Part shown: positions 15,308 through 24,136 of the stretch, piece after piece
Position numbering within the stretch: the first letter of the stretch is position 1
Layout: every line of letters starts with the position of its first letter
Source of the DNA: Betaproteobacteria bacterium RIFCSPLOWO2_12_FULL_62_58
GTDB taxonomy: Bacteria > Pseudomonadota > Gammaproteobacteria > Burkholderiales > SG8-41
Length of the DNA: 53,742 nt
Direction of reading: 5' to 3'
Assembly (NCBI GenBank): GCA_001772005.1
Contig: MERI01000040.1
Coordinates: forward strand, 39,485 to 93,226
Made by a program: the position numbers and the translations under genes
Notes under the pieces: generated by a model
The model's database searches: none
The model's input: the letters and a program-made list of their open reading frames with translations, nothing else
Told to the model about the DNA's origin: nothing

Positions 15308-15790
15308 TTAGAACCCCCAGGGGCTGCGCGGCAGCGGCACGTGCAGCAGATCACCCACGATGTAATAGGAAATGAATCCGAATCCGATGGAAACCAGCGC
15401 CACCGGCAGCAAACGCCTACGCTCGAGTACGCCCAGGAAAAAAATGAGGAGCGCAATCACGGTCAGCCGGTAGCCGATGCGCTCCAGGGCGAAGGCGCCG
15501 ACGCCGCAGGCGAGCAGGATCATGATGGCGCGTGTCGTCTCAGGCCAGCGTATCTCGGCCAGAAGCTGCGACTTGGCTCCCATCAACGCGATCAACAGCC
15601 CCATCACACCAAGAAAGATCGCGAGCAGCAAGGGCATGTAGCCCGGCCCGGGTTCCTGGAGCGAGCCGATCGGATAAACGCGATTCTCCCAAGCGATATA
15701 CAGCGAGAGCACGAGCAGCATCAATCCGGAGAACTGATCGCTGCGCAACCCGTGCATTACCCGTTTCCAGCCGCTTTCCTTGGTCGTCAC
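15308..15790 (-). CDS. tctB: Tripartite tricarboxylate transporter, small membrane subunit TctB
   Basis: 160 aa, four hydrophobic segments as expected for TctB (starting SGLMLLVLSLYIAWE). PGPGYMPLLLAIFLGVMG is the recognisable family segment. The GTG start at 15790 is decided by GGAGG five bases upstream. It partners TctA and a Bug receptor in carboxylate uptake. It lies 19 nt downstream of a receptor gene, and is separated from tctA by a 322-nt repeat-filled spacer. Confidence 0.92.
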   Translation of the reverse strand: MTTKESGWKRVMHGLRSDQFSGLMLLVLSLYIAWENRVYPIGSLQEPGPGYMPLLLAIFLGVMGLLIALMGAKSQLLAEIRWPETTRAIMILLACGVGAFALERIGYRLTVIALLIFFLGVLERRRLLPVALVSIGFGFISYYIVGDLLHVPLPRSPWGF

Positions 15791-15809
15791 ACGTGCCTCC
15801 GGCAGTCAC

Positions 15810-16790
15810 TCATTTCTTGGTCTCGACCTTGCCAACGATCTTCACCAGCCCGGCCAGGCGGTTGGCATCGGCTTTCCAGTACTGCTGGAACTCGGGTGCG
15901 TCCTTGTACTGCACGAGCGATCCCAACTTGGCCATGGTGCTCTTGAAGTCGGGATCTTCCACCGCCTTGCGCGCCGCGTCGCGCAGCACCTTCATCGCGG
16001 AATCCGGTGTGCCCCGGGGCGCGAACATGCCGGCCCAGATGTAATACTCCACATCCTTGTAGCCGAGCTCCCTGAACGTCGGCACATCCGGGTAGGAGGG
16101 ATGCCGCTCGGCGCCCCAGCTCACGATGGTGCGCATCTTGCCGGACTTCACGTGGGCGCTGATCGCTGCGGGCCCCCCCGCGGTGAGTGCGACGTGGCCG
16201 CCAAGCAGCGCAAGGACGGCGGGGCCGCCGCCGGGCGTCGGCAGATGCCGCATCTTGAGTTTGGCCGCGTGCAGGAACATCTCCATCGGCATGTGCAGCG
16301 CGCCGTAGATGCCGGAAGACGAGAAGGACAGCTCGCCCGGCTTGGACTTGGCGAGCGACACCAGTTCCTTCAGTGTTTTCACGGGCAACGAGGGGTGCAC
16401 CACCAGAAGGGTCGGATCGGCCGAGATCAAAGCGATCGGCGCGAACTGGTCGAGCGCATAAGCCGGCTTGCGATTGAACAGCTCGTCGGCCGCGGGTATC
16501 ACGGAAATGCTCGAAAGCGCCATCAGGATCGTGTAACCGTCGGGCTTGGCGTTCGCCACGGCGGCGTTGCCGACCGCGCCGGCGGCGCCCGTTCGATTCA
16601 CGACCGCCACCGGTTGCTTGAGCACTTTTTCCATCGCGGCGGCCGTCGGCCTGCCCGTGATGTCAGCCACTCCGCCGGGCGGAAACGCAACGACCATGGT
16701 GACCGAACGACTGGGGAACACCTCCTGCGCGATTGCGGGGGCAGCGGCCAATGCCAACAATGCCGCCGCTGAAAATATTCTCGTTGTCAT
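15810..16790 (-). CDS. Bug-type tripartite tricarboxylate transporter receptor
   Basis: 326 aa. Signal peptide about 1-21 (AAALLALAAAPAIAQ). FPSRSVTMVVAFPPGGVADIT and VVNRTGAAGAVGN are family landmarks, and the two-lobed periplasmic fold length is normal. Bug proteins bind carboxylates or related small molecules and deliver them to TctAB, or act as sensors. Ligand cannot be read from sequence. GGAG lies about 8 nt before the ATG. It is adjacent to tctB and probably the receptor for that permease. Confidence 0.94.
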   Translation of the reverse strand: MTTRIFSAAALLALAAAPAIAQEVFPSRSVTMVVAFPPGGVADITGRPTAAAMEKVLKQPVAVVNRTGAAGAVGNAAVANAKPDGYTILMALSSISVIPAADELFNRKPAYALDQFAPIALISADPTLLVVHPSLPVKTLKELVSLAKSKPGELSFSSSGIYGALHMPMEMFLHAAKLKMRHLPTPGGGPAVLALLGGHVALTAGGPAAISAHVKSGKMRTIVSWGAERHPSYPDVPTFRELGYKDVEYYIWAGMFAPRGTPDSAMKVLRDAARKAVEDPDFKSTMAKLGSLVQYKDAPEFQQYWKADANRLAGLVKIVGKVETKK

Positions 16791-16814
16791 TGCTCTCTCC
16801 TCTGGAAAATGGAG

Positions 16815-17792
16815 TTACTTGTCGGTAACCTTGCCGATGCGCCGGACCACTTGAGCGAGTTTTTCGGCGTCCTTGTCCCACCACGCCTTGAATTCACCGG
16901 AGTCCTGGTAGGCGATGGGGGTCTGGATTTTATCCATGCCCTTGATGAATTCCGGATCGCTTACCGCTTTACGCACCGCCTCACGCAGCGTACTGAAAAC
17001 CTGCGGCGGAATATGCTTCGGCGCAAACAGACCGGCCCACAGATAGTATTCAATGTCGTAACCCAGCTCCTGAAACATCGGAACGTCAGGAAAGTCCGCG
17101 AGCCGCTTGCCGCCCCATTGCGCGAATGCGCGCACTTTGCCCGACTTCAGGTGCGGCGCGGCGAGCGCGGGCGGCGACGCCCAGGAGACCGCGTGACCGC
17201 CGAGCACCGCGGTCATGGCCGGCGCGCCGCCGGTGGTGGGCAGATGCCGCATCTTCAGTCCCGCCGCCTGCAGGAACATCTCATACGGCACGTGCGAGGC
17301 GCCGTAGGGACCGGATGAGGAGAAGATCATCTCGCCCGGCCGCGCCTTGGAAATGGCGACAAACTCCTTCAGATTCCTGGCGGGAATCGAGGGATGCACG
17401 ACCAGCATCGGCGGGTCGGCGTTGAGACGCGCGATGCCGACGAACTGGTCGCGCGTGTAGATCGGCGGGCGTCCGAACAGCTTATCGACCTCCGGCTGTG
17501 TCGAAATGCTGACGAGGTGCACGATCAGCGTGTAGCCATCCGGAGCCGAGTTGGCGACATACTGCGCGCCGGTCGCGCCCGCGGCGCCCGGCCGGTTCAC
17601 GACGACTATCGGCTGCTTGACCATGCGCTCCAGAACCGGCGCCAGCTGGCGCGCGGTCAGGTCGGAAATGCCGCCCGGCGGGAACGGCGATACGACATTG
17701 ATCGCCCGGCTCGGATACTTGTCCTGGGCCCACCCTGCGTACGGCATGAACAACATGAACCCAAACAGTACTGGCAGCCAACGTGTATTCAT
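16815..17792 (-). CDS. Bug-type tripartite tricarboxylate transporter receptor
   Basis: 325 aa. Signal peptide about 1-22 ending YAGWAQ. YPSRAINVVSPFPPGGISDL and VVNRPGAAGATGAQ mark the family. It is clearly paralogous to the neighbouring receptor at 15810-16790 (shared HPSIPARNLKEFV / HPSLPVKTLKELV and LKMRHLPT). A strong AGGAGGAGGAGG precedes the ATG. A tandem receptor pair before one permease suggests two ligands or one sensor and one transport receptor. Confidence 0.94.
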   Translation of the reverse strand: MNTRWLPVLFGFMLFMPYAGWAQDKYPSRAINVVSPFPPGGISDLTARQLAPVLERMVKQPIVVVNRPGAAGATGAQYVANSAPDGYTLIVHLVSISTQPEVDKLFGRPPIYTRDQFVGIARLNADPPMLVVHPSIPARNLKEFVAISKARPGEMIFSSSGPYGASHVPYEMFLQAAGLKMRHLPTTGGAPAMTAVLGGHAVSWASPPALAAPHLKSGKVRAFAQWGGKRLADFPDVPMFQELGYDIEYYLWAGLFAPKHIPPQVFSTLREAVRKAVSDPEFIKGMDKIQTPIAYQDSGEFKAWWDKDAEKLAQVVRRIGKVTDK

Positions 17793-17864
17793 ACCTCCTC
17801 CTCCTGTTGGATCGCTTAGGTTTGCGATTTTAGCTGCGATTTACGCTTCCGTGTCGTCCGGGCG

Positions 17865-18821
17865 TCACGCCGCCACCACGCGATTGCGCAGTTGCCCGAT
17901 ACATTCGATCTCGCAAATTACCACATCGCCCGCTTGCAGGTAGCCTTGGGGGGCGACCACGTCCTTGCGCATGGGTTTCTTGCCGCCCAATTCCGGATCG
18001 GTGCCCCACGCGGTTCCGCCCGGCGTGCCGGTCGAAATCACGACGCCCGGCTTGAGCGTGACAAACGTCGAAAAGAACGCGATCAACTGCGCGCAAGTCC
18101 AGATCATCTTCGCAGTCGAGTTGTTCTGTCGCAACTCGTCGTTGACCCGGGTTTTCAGCTCCAGATTCTGCGCGTCGGGAATCGCGTCCGCCGTGACGAT
18201 GGCCGGGCCGATCGGCGCGCAGGTATCGAAGTTCTTGCCCGGTCCGAGATTGTAGACCGAAGAACCGTCGGCGCGCAGCGTGACCTGCCGGTCGCGTGCC
18301 GTCACATCGTTCACGATGGTGTAGCCGAAAACATGCTCCAGCGCGCGTTCGACCGGAATATGCCGGCCCGGCTTGCCGATCACGATCGCAAGCTCGGTCT
18401 CGTAGTCGAGCTTTTTCGTCACCCGCTCGTCGCGAACGATGTCGTCGTCCGGTCCGATGACACCGAGCGCGGTTTTGATGAAGAATTCAGGATCCTTGCG
18501 CGTCACTTCCGGTTTCTCGTCGCGATGATCCCAGTAGTTCTCGCCGCTGCACAGCAGCAGCGTGGGAATGAGCGGCGCCGCCAGTTTGACCTTGCCGGCC
18601 GGCGTGCGCCCCACCCCGGTTTTCCGGGAATTCGCGAGCGCGGCGCGTACTACGTCCAACCCCGATTCCCCGGCGGCGATCAGCCGGGCCATGTCGGACA
18701 GCGCCGACAATAGCTCCGTTTTGGTGCCGACCGGGCACGCGTCGAGCAGATCGATCACATGACCGCCGTCGAGCGCACCCAGGCGTACCGCGCCGTTTCT
18801 GTTGTAGCGAACCAACTTCAT
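17865..18821 (-). CDS. Fumarylacetoacetate hydrolase (FAH) family protein
   Basis: 318 aa from ATG 18821. The FAH fold is marked by LLLCSGENYWDHRDE, LDYETELAIVIGKPGR (metal-binding acidic residues), YTIVNDVTARDRQ and STGTPGG. The family includes acylpyruvate hydrolases, 2-oxopent-4-dienoate hydratases and decarboxylases that act on dicarbonyl compounds from aromatic or amino-acid catabolism with Mg2+ or Mn2+. The next FAH gene upstream ends 16 nt before this start, so the pair is co-translated. Located beside three carboxylate receptors, it probably processes the imported compound. Confidence 0.92.
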   Translation of the reverse strand: MKLVRYNRNGAVRLGALDGGHVIDLLDACPVGTKTELLSALSDMARLIAAGESGLDVVRAALANSRKTGVGRTPAGKVKLAAPLIPTLLLCSGENYWDHRDEKPEVTRKDPEFFIKTALGVIGPDDDIVRDERVTKKLDYETELAIVIGKPGRHIPVERALEHVFGYTIVNDVTARDRQVTLRADGSSVYNLGPGKNFDTCAPIGPAIVTADAIPDAQNLELKTRVNDELRQNNSTAKMIWTCAQLIAFFSTFVTLKPGVVISTGTPGGTAWGTDPELGGKKPMRKDVVAPQGYLQAGDVVICEIECIGQLRNRVVAA

Positions 18822-18837
18822 AACAGCCTCAAGATTT

Positions 18838-19722
18838 TCAGCCAACGGGGTTCTCCAGCGTGCCAATCGGCTCGATCGTGATCGCGACCACATCCCCTTT
18901 TTTGAGGAATTTCGGCGGGTTGAAGCCGATACCGACCCCGACACAGGTGCCGGTCGCAATGAGATCGCCCGGCTCCAGCGTCATCACGCGCGACAGCGTC
19001 TCGATCAGGGTCGGGATGTCGAAGATCAATTCGCTCACCATCGCGTCCTGCCGCACCTCGCCGTTGACGCGCGTGATCAGGTGCAGCTTGCCTACGTCCT
19101 TGATCTCGTCTGCCGTGACGACACACGGACCCATCGGACAGTAGCCATCCAGGCTCTTGCCGAGAAACCACTGCCGGTGGCGGTTCTGCAGCGTGCGCGC
19201 GGTCACATCGTTGACGATGGTATAGCCGTAAACGTGGTCAAATGCGTCCTTCCTGGCGATGTTGCGGCCACCCTGACCGATCACGACCGTGAGTTCTCCT
19301 TCGTAATCGGTGGAATCGGTGTAGTCGTTGGCGCTGGGGATCGGCTCGCCGGGACCGATCACCGAATTGGGCCATTTGGTGAACATGATCGGCACCTCAG
19401 GAATGGCTTCCTTGCCGCTCGCATCGACACCACTGGAATGGAATTCCCTGGCGTGATCGTAATAGTTCTTGCCGACGCACAGAATGTTTTTTGCCGGACG
19501 GGGAAAAGGAGCGTGCAACTTGACATCAGACAACGGAATGCGGCTTTCGCCGCTTTTCACCGCGCGGCGCGCCCGCTGCAGGCCTTTCTTGCCGAGCGCG
19601 ACAAAGGCAGTCATGTCGCGCGGCAGCCGCGTCGTCGCGGCGAGATCCACGATTTCGTTCGACGCGGTGTCGTGCACGCCGATGCGCACGCCCATGGCGT
19701 CGGAGAAAGTCACCAAACGCAT
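18838..19722 (-). CDS. Fumarylacetoacetate hydrolase (FAH) family protein
   Basis: 294 aa. ILCVGKNYYDHAREFH, TDYEGELTVVIGQGGR (metal ligands), YTIVNDVTARTLQ and LIATGTCVGVGIGF define the family. It is a paralog of the downstream FAH protein but not a recent duplicate. The AAGGAA upstream of ATG 19722 supports the start. The two FAH genes could act in sequence, for example hydratase and hydrolase steps, or form a heteromeric enzyme; neither can be decided from sequence. Confidence 0.93.
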   Translation of the reverse strand: MRLVTFSDAMGVRIGVHDTASNEIVDLAATTRLPRDMTAFVALGKKGLQRARRAVKSGESRIPLSDVKLHAPFPRPAKNILCVGKNYYDHAREFHSSGVDASGKEAIPEVPIMFTKWPNSVIGPGEPIPSANDYTDSTDYEGELTVVIGQGGRNIARKDAFDHVYGYTIVNDVTARTLQNRHRQWFLGKSLDGYCPMGPCVVTADEIKDVGKLHLITRVNGEVRQDAMVSELIFDIPTLIETLSRVMTLEPGDLIATGTCVGVGIGFNPPKFLKKGDVVAITIEPIGTLENPVG

Positions 19723-19740
19723 TTAGAAGTTCCTTGAAAA

Positions 19741-19930
19741 TCGTGACGGATGAAGCGTGACTGTTACTGCGTGACTGATGGATCGTGACTAAAGGCGTGG
19801 TCCGTGACGTGAGCCGGCATTTACGCTCTACCAGTCACGTTGTACCAGTCACGAATCACCGCTCACGCTTCACCAGTCACGCAGTTTCAGTCACGTCGTA
19901 TCAGTCACGCAGTTTCAGTCACGCTTCATA
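19741..19930. repeat. Inverted array of GTGAC / GTCAC short units (array C)
   Basis: Left arm: cgtgac units separated by 6-13 nt (19743-19812). Right arm: agtcacg units (19833-19925). It lies between the Bug receptor gene and the FAH gene on the same strand. Confidence 0.8.
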
Positions 19931-20905
19931 TCACTGGTCGGCCCGCGCGCCGGAGACCTTGACCACGTTGGCCCACTTGGCGATGTCGTCGTTCAGATGC
20001 TTCTCGAATTGAGCGGGCGTCATCATCATCGGTTCTGCGCCCTGCTCGTTCCACGTCTTTTTCACGTCGGGCCGGCTGGTGTACTTCGTAATCTCGGCGT
20101 TGAGCCGGTTGATGATCGGTTTCGGCGTTCCGGCCGGCGCCATGATCCCGAGCCAGATCGTCGTCTCGTAGCCCTTCACGCCGGCTTCCGATATCGTTGG
20201 CACATCGGGCAGTACCGCGGAACGCGTCCGGCCGGTGGTGCCCAGCGCCCTCACCCTGCCGGCTTTTGCGATCGGCGCCATGGTAGTGATCGCATCAATC
20301 ATCATTTCGACCTGCCCGCCCATGACGCTGGTGCGCGCTTCGGCGCTGCCCTTGTGGGGCACGTGCACGACATCGACGCTGGCCAGCGCCTTGAACAGCT
20401 CGCCGGCCATGTGGTACGGCGTGCCGTTGCCCGAGGACGCGTAGTTGAGCCCGCGCGGCTTCGCTTTCGCGAGCGCGACGAGTTCCTTCACCGACTTCGC
20501 GGGAAGCGATGGATGCACTACCAGCAGCAGATCCGAGTAATTGATCGGGGCCACCGGGACGAAATCCTTCATCAGCGCGAAGGGTTTCTTCGGGATCAGC
20601 GACTCGTTGACGGTGTGGGTGTTCGACATGACCAGCAGCGTATAGCCGTCCGGGGCCGACTTCGCCACGATGTCGGTGCCGACGATCGAGCCCGCGCCGG
20701 GCCGATTCTCGACGACGAACGGCTGGCCGAGCGCCTCCTGCAACCGCGGGCCGAGGAAGCGCGCGTAGATGTCCGCTGGCCCGCCGGGGGAGTATGGCAC
20801 GACCATGCGTACCGCCTTGGCCGGATAGCCCTGCGCCCACCCCAGTGGTGCATTCGCCAGCACCGCCGCCAAGACCAGAATGACCCGAATGCGTATTGTG
20901 TTCAA
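19931..20905 (-). CDS. Bug-type tripartite tricarboxylate transporter receptor
   Basis: 324 aa. The start is TTG at 20903-20905: AGGAGG at 20912-20917 lies six bases before it, whereas the upstream in-frame GTG at 20929 has no such site. From the TTG a clean signal peptide follows (LVLAAVLANAPLGWAQ). MVVPYSPGGPADIYAR and VENRPGAGSIVGTD mark the family. It is more distant from the other two receptors. It is first in the Bug-FAH-FAH-Bug-Bug-TctB-TctA block, though array C separates it from the FAH genes. Confidence 0.93.
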   Translation of the reverse strand: MNTIRIRVILVLAAVLANAPLGWAQGYPAKAVRMVVPYSPGGPADIYARFLGPRLQEALGQPFVVENRPGAGSIVGTDIVAKSAPDGYTLLVMSNTHTVNESLIPKKPFALMKDFVPVAPINYSDLLLVVHPSLPAKSVKELVALAKAKPRGLNYASSGNGTPYHMAGELFKALASVDVVHVPHKGSAEARTSVMGGQVEMMIDAITTMAPIAKAGRVRALGTTGRTRSAVLPDVPTISEAGVKGYETTIWLGIMAPAGTPKPIINRLNAEITKYTSRPDVKKTWNEQGAEPMMMTPAQFEKHLNDDIAKWANVVKVSGARADQ

Positions 20906-21131
20906 AGTGCACCTCCTCGCTTTTCTCACTGTTGTCGCGTGATTACCGTTACGAACCGCTGCCGAGGCTCCGTCGCAATTCGCGCGCGGCCAGTGCCTTG
21001 GCTTGAAGAATTCTGCGGCGGCCTTGCTTCATAGCGCCATTCACCTTCACCACCCACCTCCCGATTCGGATTGCCCGACCGCAAACCGCCGTCGAGGAAC
21101 TCATTATAACCGCGCCCGAATGGCAAGGCAG

Positions 21132-22457
21132 TCAGCACAGCCGTGCCGGTACCTGCTGCGCGCGGCGCTCCTGCGCACGTCCGAGAGCTAGCGCGAGGAT
21201 GAACCATCCGGCCGCCACCGGGACGGTCGCCAGCGAAATAGCTGAAATCTCCAGGCCCGCCCCGCGCATCGCCGCGAACAGCCAGCCGCTTACCGCATCC
21301 GCGCCGCGAAAGACAACGATGTCGATGACATTTTTTGCCTTGTATTTCTCCTCGCGCCCCACCACGGTGAACAGCACCTCACGTGCCGGATTTGAGATGG
21401 CGAAGTTGGCAGTCCGCTGGATCGCCTGAAAGGCAATGACCGCGGCCAGCGCCGGCGACACGGCGAGCGCCGCGAAGCCCGCGCCGAACACGATGGGAAG
21501 AAAACCAGTCGCCGGGCCCACGCCAAAGCGGGCGATGAGTTTCCCCGTTGCGCAGCATTGGACGACAATGGTGAGGATCCCGACGGCGAGATCGATCGTG
21601 GCGAAGATGCGCGTGCGAACCGCAGGGTCGTCGGAAGCGGCGGCGACAATGTTCGCCTGCTGGAAGTAGAGAAACGTCCCGGCCAGCGACAGCAGGGACA
21701 CCCACAGCGCGATGCCAGCCAAATAAGGCGATCGCAGCACCATGGCGATGCCGGCGAGCGAGCTTCCGCCCAGCCCTGCGGACTCCGGTCGCGTGGTGGA
21801 CGTTGTTTCCAGCGGTGCTACGGTGGCCTCGTTTCTGACTTTCGGCGCCGTCCACTCCAGCCGCTGCGCGCACAGCACCGCCGCCTCCACCAGCACCGCC
21901 GCCAGGATGAGCAGATTGACCGGACCGAGCGGCACCGCGAGCCATACCGTCACGGCCGGACCGGCCAGCGCACCGGCGGACCCGCCGGCGGCGATGAAAC
22001 CGAACAGCCGCTTGCCCTGCTCGGACGCGAACAGGTCCGCCATGAACGACCAGAACACCGACACCGCGAACAGGTTGAAGACACTGATCCACACAAAGAA
22101 CACCCGCGCGACGTGTTGCTGGCCGATATCGAAGGTCAGCAGCAACCAGAAAATCACGATGTTGGCGGCGAAGAAATGGTAGACGAGAGGAATGAAGCGC
22201 CGGCGCGGCAGCCGCGCCACCACGGCGCCGAACAGCGGCACCGCGGCCAGCATCACCAGGAAGGTAGCGGTGAACAGCCATTGCAGGTTTCGCACGCCGC
22301 CTGCAATACCCATTTCGTCGCGCAGCGGCCGAAGCACGTAGTAGCCGGCGAGCAGGCAGAAAAAATAGGCGAACGACCAGCACAGCGCCCGCACCTCGCC
22401 CGGGCGCACCGCGATGACCCGCCCCAGCCACCGGTGAAGAACCGTTTCGTTCAGCAT
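21132..22457 (-). CDS. Membrane transporter of the NTP/NDP-exchanger-like (Npt/Tlc) or MFS type
   Basis: 441 aa from ATG 22457, with about twelve hydrophobic segments. YYVLRPLRDEMGIAGGVRNL is the recognisable N-terminal signature of proteobacterial relatives of ATP:ADP antiporters; these are often listed simply as MFS transporters. The substrate in free-living bacteria is unknown. AAGG precedes the start. It is the last gene of the UGSC operon, 31 nt after the oxidoreductase gene, so it may move a substrate or product of that pathway. Confidence 0.85.
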   Translation of the reverse strand: MLNETVLHRWLGRVIAVRPGEVRALCWSFAYFFCLLAGYYVLRPLRDEMGIAGGVRNLQWLFTATFLVMLAAVPLFGAVVARLPRRRFIPLVYHFFAANIVIFWLLLTFDIGQQHVARVFFVWISVFNLFAVSVFWSFMADLFASEQGKRLFGFIAAGGSAGALAGPAVTVWLAVPLGPVNLLILAAVLVEAAVLCAQRLEWTAPKVRNEATVAPLETTSTTRPESAGLGGSSLAGIAMVLRSPYLAGIALWVSLLSLAGTFLYFQQANIVAAASDDPAVRTRIFATIDLAVGILTIVVQCCATGKLIARFGVGPATGFLPIVFGAGFAALAVSPALAAVIAFQAIQRTANFAISNPAREVLFTVVGREEKYKAKNVIDIVVFRGADAVSGWLFAAMRGAGLEISAISLATVPVAAGWFILALALGRAQERRAQQVPARLC

Positions 22458-22488
22458 CGCGCCTTCTGGCCGGGACTGCTTCCATTTA

Positions 22489-23469
22489 TCAGCGCAGGTC
22501 GCCGATCCGGACCGGGCCGCCGTTTTCGAGCGATCGAATCGTCGCTTCGAATGCCGCAATGGTTTCCACCATTTCCTGCGGCGTGATGGGGTATGCCGCG
22601 CGGCCCGCAGCAGCATCGGCAAAGGCCTCGAGCTCAGCGCGCAATGAATCGATCGGTTCGAATGTACTGCGTTCCGGTTTCGCGCCTTTCATCCGCAGGA
22701 CAAGCTCGGTCTCGCCAAGCGCTTCCGCGCTGCCCGCATCGCCGAACACGTGCACGCGCCAATAAATCGGCGTCGCGCGCACGGCGCCGAGAAACCCGCT
22801 CACGCCGTTCTCGAACTTGAACAGCACTGATACGGTATCGAGAGGATCGGGCGCGGGCCGCGTCGTCAACAGTTGCGCGTTGATCTCGCGCGCCGGCCCC
22901 GCCAGCGCACTGAACGCGTCAAGGAGGTGAATGCCGGTACCGGTCATGCCCGCGCCGGGTGTTTCATGCGGATCGTCGCGCCAGGCGGAAAAGAACTTGC
23001 TGGAGTTCTCGTTGCTGTAGTGTCCTTCGATGTGAAGAATCCGGCCGAGGGCGCCGCTGCGCACGACCCTCACGAGTTCCCGCATGGACGGCCAGAATCG
23101 CTTGTTCTGGCCGACGCCGATGGGAACGCCGGCCCGCCGGCACGCAGCCACGGCCCGCTCGGCGTCCGCGCGCACCAGGGAAAGCGGCTTCTCGCAGAAG
23201 ACGGGCTTGCCCGCGTTCGCGACTTGCTCGACCTGATCGGCGTGCAGGGAATGCGGCGTTGCGAGCACGATCGCTTCCACTTCTGGATCGTCGAGCGCCG
23301 CGTCCAGTTCGGTCGAAAGTTCGAAGCCGTGAGCAGCCGCGAATTCGCGCGCCGCCTCCGGCTCCTTGCTCACGCCGTGGATGAAGCGAATGCGCTCGCT
23401 CCTGTCCTGAACCGCGTTGACCAGGTTCTTTCCCCACCAACCGAGGCCGATGATGGCCGCATTGAGCAT
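22489..23469 (-). CDS. Gfo/Idh/MocA family oxidoreductase
   Basis: 326 aa. The N-terminal NAD(P)-binding Rossmann fold starts AAIIGLGWWGKNLVNAV; VFCEKPLSLV carries the conserved EKP lysine. The C-terminal alpha/beta domain (GAGMTGTGIHLLDAF) carries the substrate-site histidine. The family oxidises or reduces sugars, inositols and similar compounds. ATG 23469 shares one base with the stop of the selenoprotein gene (TGATG), with AGGAG just upstream, so translation is coupled. Confidence 0.93.
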   Translation of the reverse strand: MLNAAIIGLGWWGKNLVNAVQDRSERIRFIHGVSKEPEAAREFAAAHGFELSTELDAALDDPEVEAIVLATPHSLHADQVEQVANAGKPVFCEKPLSLVRADAERAVAACRRAGVPIGVGQNKRFWPSMRELVRVVRSGALGRILHIEGHYSNENSSKFFSAWRDDPHETPGAGMTGTGIHLLDAFSALAGPAREINAQLLTTRPAPDPLDTVSVLFKFENGVSGFLGAVRATPIYWRVHVFGDAGSAEALGETELVLRMKGAKPERSTFEPIDSLRAELEAFADAAAGRAAYPITPQEMVETIAAFEATIRSLENGGPVRIGDLR

Positions 23470-23990
23470 CAAGTCTCCTTCGCCGTCAGCATTTTGAGCG
23501 CCGGCTCGATGATGTCGTCGGCGATTTTTTTCAGCTCATCCGCGGTGCGATTCTGGATGGGGTGCGGCACGTAAAGCACCGCCGGCTCGAAACCGAGCGC
23601 CTTCGATTGCGCTTCGACCGCATCGGTGAAGCCGGTGGTGACGACGGAAATGCCGGGAATGCCGCGCCCGTCGAGGTTCATGAGGTCGTGCAAACTGCAC
23701 GACGTGCATGACCCTCAGTCCGAAAGTGCGATCAACACGACATCGGCTTCAGCCACAACTTTCTGAACGACCTCGGTGGGCGCAACCTTGGCGTTGGTCG
23801 GTTTGGCGTAACGCTTCACCTTGAGCTTGCGCTCGACCAGCCGCGCTTCCACGTGATTGAGGAACTCGTCGCTGCGCGTCTTGCCGATGTCGAAGAGCCC
23901 GATCGTAAGACCCTGCAGCGATCGCGGAGGCTTCGTGCGCGCGCGCTTGAGCGGCGCCGTCTCGGCGGTGGGGTCGCGCATCCAGTTCAT
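23469..23990 (-). CDS. UGSC-family selenoprotein (in-frame UGA read as selenocysteine)
   Basis: 173 aa with Sec at residue 92. Reading from ATG 23990 (AGGAG 7 nt upstream) the frame meets a single TGA at 23715-23717 and continues open to 23469. The codons TGA-GGG-TCA-TGC spell U-G-S-C, the defining motif of the UGSC family, followed by TSCSLHDLMNLDGRGIPG. A SECIS-like hairpin starts exactly 11 nt after the TGA. The N-terminal part (GLTIGLFDIGKTRSDEFLN) looks like a flavodoxin-type strand-loop. Family function is not established; a redox role is likely from the Sec/Cys pair. A standard gene caller would split it into two false ORFs. Confidence 0.9.
23678..23711 (-). promoter_or_regulatory. SECIS element for selenocysteine insertion
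   Basis: On the transcript: outer stem UCAUG/CAUGA, a small internal loop, an 8-bp upper stem GUCGUGCA/UGCACGAC (23685-23703), and a 3-nt loop GUU. The apical GU and the 11-nt distance from UGA to the upper stem match the bacterial SECIS requirement for SelB binding. Confidence 0.85.
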
Positions 23991-24002
23991 AACATGGCTC
24001 CT

Positions 24003-24136
24003 TTCAAAAAGTGACAAGAAAAGGTGACGAAAAGCAGTGACGAGAGAAAGTGACGGGTTCTTCGTCACCTCTTTTCATCACCTCTTTTCATCACCCTTTT
24101 TCATCACTCCTTCTCATCACCCGTCACTCGTCACGG
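24003..24136. repeat. Inverted array of GTGAC / GTCAC short units (array D)
   Basis: Left arm: units aaaagtgac, aaggtgacg, cagtgacg (24008-24053). Right arm: ttcgtcacc, tttcatcacc units (24060-24130). It lies between the UGSC gene and its upstream partner and overlaps the last codons of the latter. Confidence 0.8.

Noticed and set aside
20930-21131. Small frames upstream of the third Bug receptor
   Set aside because: No ribosome site or recognisable motif; probably promoter and leader region, but no promoter boxes were convincing.
23715-23717. TGA as a frameshift or pseudogene stop in the UGSC gene
   Set aside because: The codon forms the UGSC motif, both sides are in one frame, and a SECIS hairpin sits at the required distance.
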